Shown here: positions 57,469 through 64,000 of the stretch, piece after piece | Numbering within the stretch: position 1 is the first letter of the stretch | Layout of the letters: each line of letters opens with the position of its first letter | The notes under the pieces: generated by a model | What the model was told of the DNA's origin: nothing | Databases searched by the model: none | What the model saw: only the letters and a program-made list of their open reading frames with translations | Translations under genes and position numbers: made by a program | Assembly (NCBI GenBank): GCA_009602725.1 | Contig: WELB01000150.1 | Span: 164,822-228,821, forward strand | From: Spirogloea muscicola | Taxonomy: Eukaryota; Streptophyta; Zygnematophyceae; Spirogloeales; Spirogloeaceae | Direction of reading: 5' to 3' | Length of the DNA stretch: 64,000 bases

Positions 57469-60400
57469 TCACCAGCCAGAAAAGTTGGAGAAATGAACCC
57501 CGGATGCAACTTCTTTTCGCCTTTTCAAGGGCTGCTCTGCGGAATCCACGACCACAACCGGGGTTGCTGTCGCTCCACTTTTCTGAGCAGAAATTGGGGG
57601 CTTTAAATACTTCCCAACACCAGCTTTGTGGGCAACAAGTCCGCTGTCCTGATTTGGGTTGCTAAACCACGATCCCATCTTCTCCTGAAATTTACACAAG
57701 ACAAATTAGTGAGATCAGGCCAGTCGCTACTCGCATTGAACAGTATTTCCTGCTCCCTTGCTCCATGACGATACTATCCAAGCGCATGATTAGAATAAGG
57801 GACACCAGATGGACTGGTATTCGTGCCAGCTTAGATAATCAAACCAAAGGACTGAGTAGCACTATGAAAATCAGGGCACGCACATTCTCGTCATGATTGA
57901 TGGCAGCTTGAGCCTCAGCCTCGGCCTTCTTCTCCTCCTCGTCTACTTCAGTGTACGGGTTCGTAAAAATTGACACTTTTAAAATCTTAATTTCTTTCTG
58001 CAGGTCCAGAGAAAGTACAGACCATCTTAGCCATGTCCTGTATCTCTTGCCTTGAATCGGCACTCATATTGAAGAGAAAACTGAAAGTAGACTAGAGATT
58101 CTCCAACACAGCAGCATCAAAGATGGAAAGGTCATTCTCACACCAGGGGTCTGTCATCAGCATCCACAGATACTCGCTCCAAGTCCGATAATACATCAAG
58201 ACCACCCACAACCTTTCCAAAGACCGTGTGCTTATAGTTCAAATGAGGCGCCGATTTGTAAAGAATAAAGAACTGGGAACCATTGCTGCGACATTCTCAA
58301 TGATGCACGAATGTCAGTGGCTGGCAAGAAAGAATTTAGAGGACCAAGTGCAACGCCCTCGGATCCAATCAAAGCAACTCACCAGGTTGCAGAGATCAAG
58401 TCTAAGCTTTCCATAGCTGTGAAGGTGAAGGAAAGTTGGACCTGTGGGGGCCACTGTTGGCCATGGACAGCACACCACGTTCACTGTGTGTCAACTTGGA
58501 CGTGAACTCGTCCTTGAAGGGCTTGCCCCAGATTGATGCTCCACCTTTACCGGTGCCAGTGGGATCCCCACCTTGCACCATGAAGTTCCTGAGCAAGTAT
58601 TTGAGCAGTGAGAACCTCCAAGTGCACAAACATGCTGACCTCGCTTTAGAGGCCTATCCGCCAGACTGTGCAATGCTAGCTTCTACTGGCCTAAGCGGCA
58701 AGTTTAATGATAAACAGAGAATGCACGCTGACCTGATGTTGCGGTGAAAGATAACGTTGTCGTAGTAGCCCTGCTCGGCCAGCGTGAGGAAGTTTTCGCA
58801 GGCACGAGGGACCAGATCGCAGTGAAGCTCCAGGTTGAGGTCCCCCATGGACGTGTGCATGCGCAGGTAGCCCTTCTTCTTGGGCGTCTTCTCCACTCTC
58901 ACCATCTCATAGTCCGTCTCCGTCACCACATCGTACGCGGTGGACGTGAATGAGCGCGACGTCCTGCCAGAGGTGTATTGGCTCTTCACCTGGGGGCAGA
59001 GAGTGCAAGATTCAGTCCTCCATCCAAGCTTTTCTTGAGCAAGCCCTTAGGGAGCTCATGCCCTTCCTCATAATATTTCTGCTGAGAGGTGCCTCGGCTC
59101 CTAGCACTCACCAAGCGTGAGTTGGCCTCCACCGGAGCGCGTTCGCCGGCTGCATGAGCTGCCACACGGGCAAGAGCCTTGTCCCTAGAGGCACCCCGTG
59201 CTGCTGCGGCGCTTGTCCCACTCAGAGCTGCGGACGCCGCATCCACAATGCTCATAGGGAGTGGCGGTTCAGCCTCGTCCTTCTTCTTTTGCCCGCCCTC
59301 CTCTCCCCCATTCCCCATCTCCTCTGCTGCCTTTCGTTTGGCAACATCTAGTGCAGCCAATGCTGCCGCTCGCTCTTCGCGGGCTTTGCCGCCACCACCT
59401 CCAAGCCGGAGGGCCTCGACGGCGCGTTCCGTGCCCAATTCTGAAAGCATACGCCGCACGTCATCGCTGACGTTGATGTTGAAGGCTGGGTCCTCCTTGG
59501 CCTTCTCCAGCTCTGCACATACATTGAGCAGTGGTATTTTCAAGTGGTGCTCAAGCACGCACATCTTACCCTGAGCCTAATCTCCGTCTTGATAATTTAC
59601 ACAATGATTACTGCAGTCGGTGCAGCCATGCAATACAGCCTCACTAGCAGAAGCGCACTGTTGTTATTACGCCTGCCAAGGTGTAAGAGCCAGCGAGCTC
59701 ACCATCGCTCTTCAGCTCCAGCCCCTTCTTGACATGGTCAAAATCTGTCAGCACCTTGACGTCCAGCTTCTGGGGGTCCTGTTAAGCACAACATCCAGCA
59801 TGCGAATTTCTCAAATTCTGCACCTGCGACAGATCTAACCAGGCAACGTAACTCACTCGCCAATTGCCTCGGATGCGGCAAGGACTTGCACCTGGATGGT
59901 GAGCAGATCCTCACGGGTGAAGGGCTCGTCTGTAAGCAATTCCTTCCAGTTGCGCTGCTTCATGTTCAGCTCCTGGATTGCCTGTTGCAGTCCACCAAGA
60001 GCAAGCATCAGAAAGAGAGCTAAGCAGCTCGACAGCGCTTGTTGCTGGATACCGGCATGCTTGGCTCGCCAAATGCTTCATGGGGCTCCTCGTTGCCTTA
60101 TAAGCTGCTTGCCCCCCACTGGCACCTGTGGAGCGTTGGATAGGCAGCAGGATATGCGCAAGAGGAGTCAGGGGACAGAGCAACTGAGCTTCCAGGGAGG
60201 CTTGGGTATGCACCTCGTATGAAAAGACGTTGCCGGTGGTCTTGACGGCTACAATGTGCGAGTACTCAGTGAACGTCTTGTGCAGCACGGGGCAGTGGTA
60301 CTCGCCTGTGCTCTCGAGAAGATACATCACAGGCTCCAATTACCGTTTTAATGCCCAGGTGTAGCATGAGTATAGTTTCAAGGGAGCATACAGGACGCGT

Positions 60401-61066
60401 GCATGAAGCAATCAAGGCATACATGGCCTTGAAACACAAGAGGCAAGCATGAAGCAAGGTTACGTGCTGAAAGTAGTCGCAGGTCCTGCCAGGAAGAGGC
60501 TCACCGTCGCCATTCTTGTGGAAGCGCAGCTTGATGAGGTCCTTGGCGGCCAGCGGCTTGCCCGACACAGGATCCTTGCCGAATTTGAGGATGTATGGCA
60601 CGATGTTTCTGCCGCCGGGAAAACAAACGCCAGCTCCGTTGTGCATTAGCAATGAGCGCACGTTGCTGCGTGCTGAATTGAGCTCCTCCCGCAGCGCGGC
60701 AGCAGTGGCCCGCTCTGAGACGACGGGCGGCGCAAGGGCCGGCTCGCTCACAGGAGGTCGAAGATGTGGCCGTCGGCGGTGGCCACGGGGTCCTGGAACG
60801 GCGTAAAGGACAGGCTGCAGGAGGCGCCACGAGGCGGGAGAAAGCGCGGCGGCGGCGGGGCGAGCGGGAGGAGCCGTCAGCGCGGGGTCTGCAGCGGCGG
60901 CGGCGGCGGCGGCGGGCGTCCCGGCGGCAGAGGCTCACGCGCAGCAGTAGAAGGGGAGGCGCTTGAACGGCGTGCGCAGGTCGCGGTTCTTGGCCCCGCC
61001 CCACTCGGCGGCCCACTCCGTCGTGGTGATGAACATCCGGTCCTTGCTGTGCTGCTTCTTCCCCAT
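57469..61066 (-). CDS. U-box peptidyl-prolyl isomerase, PUB49/PPIL2 (CYC4) family
   Basis: This family couples a U-box (E3 ubiquitin ligase type) with a cyclophilin domain and acts in the nucleus, often linked to the spliceosome. Twelve exons are in phase: 61066-60939, 60814-60752, 60608-60505, 60305-60214, 59981-59892, 59778-59703, 59512-59112, 58989-58733, 58588-58442, 58285-58144, 57997-57884 and 57684-57469, giving about 609 residues. Exon 1 encodes [20 protein letters not shown], nearly invariant in the family. The U-box part spans about 38-110 ([39 protein letters not shown]). A long Ala/Glu/Lys-rich linker fills exon 7. The cyclophilin domain (about 355-510) has [55 protein letters not shown] and [20 protein letters not shown]. 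The C-terminus is Ser/Lys-rich. Confidence 0.95.
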
Positions 61067-61069
61067 GGC

Positions 61070-61103
<34 letters not shown>

Positions 61104-61145
61104 GCCCGGCGCCGCCNTCGAACGTTCGAACGACGGGTCTTGGCG
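61067..61145. promoter_or_regulatory. Divergent PUB49/BRCA1 promoter, with collapsed gap
   Basis: Only 79 bp as assembled separate the two start codons. The interval is (GCC)n on one side, a single n at 61117 and GCGATGG-like sequence on the other. Real length is unknown because the n hides repeats. A shared bidirectional promoter is likely. Confidence 0.6.
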
Positions 61146-63959
61146 ATGGCGGCGGCGGCGGGGGCGGCGGCGGCGGCGGCCATGGCGGCGGCGGAGGCGG
61201 CAGCGGCGGCGCCACTGGCGAACCTCGGGCGGCACCTCTCTTGCCCAATCTGGTGCGCCCCGTCTAAGCCCTGGCTGCGGCCGCCGCCGCCGCCGCAGGC
61301 CCCGCCGCAGCCGGCCCGCTTGACTGGCTTGCGTGGGCGTGCAGCCTGGGCCTGCTGCGCGGCGCCGTGCTGCTCGCCTGCAACCACTGCTTCTGCGGGT
61401 GCGCACGCGCGCCGGCCTCCGGCTCCACCTAGGCGACACGCCTTCTGCCTGCGTCATTACGGCGCCTATCCGCGTCGGTTCAGCATTGTGGCCTCGAGCT
61501 TGTGCGCAGTGACTGCCTACAGCGCAGCATGAAGCACTCGGCCGCCTGCCCAGTGTGCAAGCTGCAAGCTGCCAAGCGAGGCGAGTGCTACAGTCCTCGT
61601 TCTCTTGCGCGGCATCCGTCGCCGCCAGCCATTGCGCATTGCAGGAGCCTCCTGCCGCTCGCCCAACGCTAGCTCAGCATGGCTGCCTTTTGTTGTGGGT
61701 GGCAGAGGTGCGCCCCGCGCCCAGCATGGACGCCATGGTGGCGGCGTATCGCCAGATGGAGGCGTCCTCCGGCCTCTACATCTGCTGCACGCAGCCCCCC
61801 GCAGGTCTCTCCTGCAGCACGCCAGTGTTGCTGTCATTGTCGTCTGATATAAACAGCCGCATCCTTCCCCATTAGTCAGAAGCGGCGCTCGTAATGGCCT
61901 TGCTACACAACGCGCCTGACTGACCACGTTGTGACGAATCAATCATGCCCCACAGATGCCGTTGAGAAGCCATGCTCGCCCCTACCAGGTGCTGGCAGTC
62001 TGCCCGCAGTGGGGGCTGCCAATGGAGGTGCCAGCAGTGAGCCAGCTGCGCTGCCACCGGCAGCTGCACCTGCTGATCTGGGCACGCAGACGCCAGCCAT
62101 CACCGAGGGAAAGCCCGCAGCCCTGCAGCAGGGCCTTGCGGCGTCGCCACCTGTGCAGACACGCCTGAACCTGGACGAGATCGAGGACGATGAGCTCCCC
62201 GCTGCCGGAGCGGCAGCCGCCTTGGCCAAGCGCAAAGCAGAAAGAGTGGCTCCTAGCGAGAACGCATGGGCCTTGCACCCGTGTTCGTCAGAGAAGCCGG
62301 GTGGCCGGGGCCCTCCCACGACCGCGCGTGGCGACGCAGACAAGCTTCCAGCGCTCTTCTGGCTAAAGGAGACTGATGAGTTGTGCAGAGACGAAGCTGA
62401 CGCCGGAGGGTCCCCCGTCGCCCAGGCCACGGCGCAGGGCTTGCAGACGCCCGCGACCCCGCTCCCTGCGTTCAGTGACCTCTGGGACCCCGGTGAGATG
62501 GACGAGAGCGGCGAGGTGGTCAAGGGCGAGGAGGTGAGCCGTTATCCTTCATGCCGCTGCATGACTGCTTTCTTGGGCAGAGGTTGCTTTTGGGCTGTGC
62601 ACGAGCGAGACACGGCCACGTGCAATGACGCCGAGCACGTCCCGTGGCCGTTCACAGGAAGCGCCGGCCCAACTCACCCCGGATCGGCCTGTCATCGTTC
62701 AGCGCAAGCGCTCTGCCAGCAGCACAGTCCGACGGAGGACTTGCAAGTTGGCAAAGGCAGATGTGCTCAACAGAGCGGCAGACCCCGTGCACGAGCCCCC
62801 CGCCACCATTGCTGGGCACGTGAAAGGCTGGTTGGCCGGCTTCATTGGCGCCAGGAGCCCCTCTAGAGCTGCCGCAAAGAACGACAACGACCTTGCCTCG
62901 ACTCTTGCCGCTGCCCGGGCTGAGGCTGTGGGGCCGCCGGAACCTGGCCACACTGCTGACACCCACGAGGCTGAAGCTCAGAGCGTGGATGAGCATAAGA
63001 AGCCGCCGCAGCAGCCAGAGGAGTGTGCTGCCTCGGATGATGATGCCGTCATGGAGGCTCAAACCTCCGGGCTCCTGTGTGCCTTCTGTGGCAAGGCGGG
63101 CGACTCAGAGGTGGGCTTGGCTGGATGACTATGCCTGCTATGGCCAATGTGACTTGCAATGGCCCACTTGTTTCACAATGGTGGCCACATATGTGCACAG
63201 GACGCCCTGCAGGCTGTCGAGGCACCGAAACTCTGGTGGCCCAGCTGCAGGAGCTGGCTGACAGTGCTGCCCTGCCGGGCTCCATGGCCAGGTCGCCGGA
63301 GCCCTCGAGCAGGTGGGCCTGGACGGGGGGCTCATCGAGCGCGGTGAAGCTTCCGTGCCGATGCGGCGGCGCATCCAGCTCGCTGGTGTGCACGTGCACA
63401 AGTTCTGCCTCGAGTGGTATGTGCCGCTTGCGGGGCCTGCTCGCTACATGTCAAATTCTGAGCGCCCAGGCTTTGATACTACTTCACTAGATGGACTCTC
63501 ATACTTCTTCACGTGCTTTGTTGGACTTGTGGGCGTGCTGCTGCAGGGCTCCGAATGTCTACTTCGAAGGGGACCTGGTGAGAAATTTGAAGGAGGAGGT
63601 GGCGCGGGCACACCGCCTGCGGTGCAGCAAGTGCGGAGAGCGGGGCGCCCCATTGGGTTGCGCGCTTGCCAAGTGCAGACGATCTTACCACTATGCCTGC
63701 GCTGCCTCCATCCCCGCCTGCACATTCGACAATGTCAGCATGCTCCGCCCCTGCTACCTTGCAGAATGCGCCCTAGCCGAGTGTTGCATGTCAAAGCGCT
63801 GGGGTCGATTGCAACGACCAGAAAGCCCTCTCTTAGCAAGTATGTGGGGGCCTGATAGACGCTACCAACGGTTGTGGTGCAGGAGAAGTTTGTGATGCGG
63901 TGCCCTGATCACGCAGAGCGGGGGAAAGGCAAACGGACTGCCTCAATGAAGGCCGCTAG
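61146..63959 (+). CDS. BRCA1: BRCA1-like RING and extended-PHD protein, 3' end beyond window
   Basis: Plant BRCA1 acts as a ubiquitin ligase with BARD1 in homologous recombination. Exons: 61146-61252, 61345-61398, 61510-61580, 61706-61804, 61956-62533, 62658-63110, about 63310-63416, 63547-63733 and 63883-63959; BRCT repeats would lie past the window. The RING is complete: HLSCPICLGLLRGAVLLACN, HCFCGDCLQRSMKHSAACPV and CK, with an Ala-rich leader. After it comes MDAMVAAYRQME, typical of the family. The middle 330 residues are low-complexity. The extended PHD has LLCAFCGKAGDSE, VHVHKFCLEWAPNVYFEGDL, LRCSKCGERGAPLGCALAKC, YHYACAAS and FVMRCPDHAE. Exon 3 seems to end at a GC donor. The start of exon 7 has two possible acceptors. 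RING plus ePHD points to a plant-type BRCA1 or BARD1; without the BRCTs the two cannot be told apart fully. Confidence 0.9.
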
Positions 63960-64000
63960 GTGACCTGCAGAATAAGCTGTCAAATTCGGCTTCGCCGAGT

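Noticed and set aside
60766-61267. Gly-rich plus-strand frames across the BRCA1/PUB49 promoter
   Set aside because: They are translations of GCC/GGC repeats over a gap and antisense to PUB49 exon 1.
1-64000. CRISPR arrays, bacterial operons, riboswitches or phage
   Set aside because: The window is intron-rich nuclear eukaryotic DNA; no regularly spaced repeats with unique spacers were seen.

Overview
The window looks like nuclear DNA of a green alga, most likely on the streptophyte (plant-like) side. Genes are dense and intron-rich. Most coding exons have clean GT-AG borders and matching phases, first exons are very GC-rich and often start in GCC/GCG runs, and AATAAA polyadenylation signals are visible after two genes. 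The gene set is plant-like: plastid NDH subunit NdhM, a phytyl ester synthase-type acyltransferase, a PMR5/TBL esterase, a PUB49-type U-box cyclophilin and a RING plus extended-PHD BRCA1. NdhM argues against the common chlorophytes that lost the plastid NDH complex. The species itself cannot be read from the sequence.

Layout. 1-0.9 kb: 3' end of an unrecognised Gln/His/Pro-rich protein gene. 1.9-2.9 kb: NdhM (-). 3.2-5.7 kb: 5'-truncated LINE ends. 6.0-12.0 kb: 17-exon phytyl ester synthase-like gene (+). 12.7-14.7 kb: family-3 beta-N-acetylhexosaminidase (-). 14.8-16.6 kb: LINE ends around one 5S rRNA gene. 17.1-18.4 kb: WrbA-type quinone reductase (+). 19.0-22.4 kb: a cystinosin homologue and an NRPS-type condensation-domain gene (both -), each cut at the same unresolved (GA)n gap. 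22.7-24.8 kb: PPR gene (+). 25.2-27.0 kb: PMR5/TBL gene (-). 27-28.8 kb: GC-rich repeat block. 28.8-34.0 kb: a young Ty1/copia element with target-site duplication. 34.5-37.5 kb: three-RRM hnRNP Q-like gene (-). 38-41.5 kb: LINE cluster. 41.7-44.5 kb: STK19 homologue (+). 45-47 kb: LINE cluster. 47.1-48.7 and 51.5-53.1 kb: tandem cytochrome b561 genes split by LINE debris. 54.8-56.3 kb: Derlin (+). 57.5-61.1 kb: PUB49/PPIL2 (-), divergent from BRCA1 (+, 61.1 kb to window end) with about 80 bp between start codons.

The genes do not form one pathway. There are loose themes: genome maintenance (BRCA1, STK19), protein quality control (Derlin, U-box cyclophilin) and plastid function (NdhM, phytyl ester synthase). 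The most distinctive non-genic feature is a LINE superfamily whose truncated 3' ends fill nearly every intergenic space. Their proteins end in a conserved tail (such as SDLYVLTRGY), followed by modular 3' UTR units built around a GGCTGGC...GCCAGCC-type stem. Five single 'n' characters mark collapsed assembly gaps, most of them in first exons or promoters.
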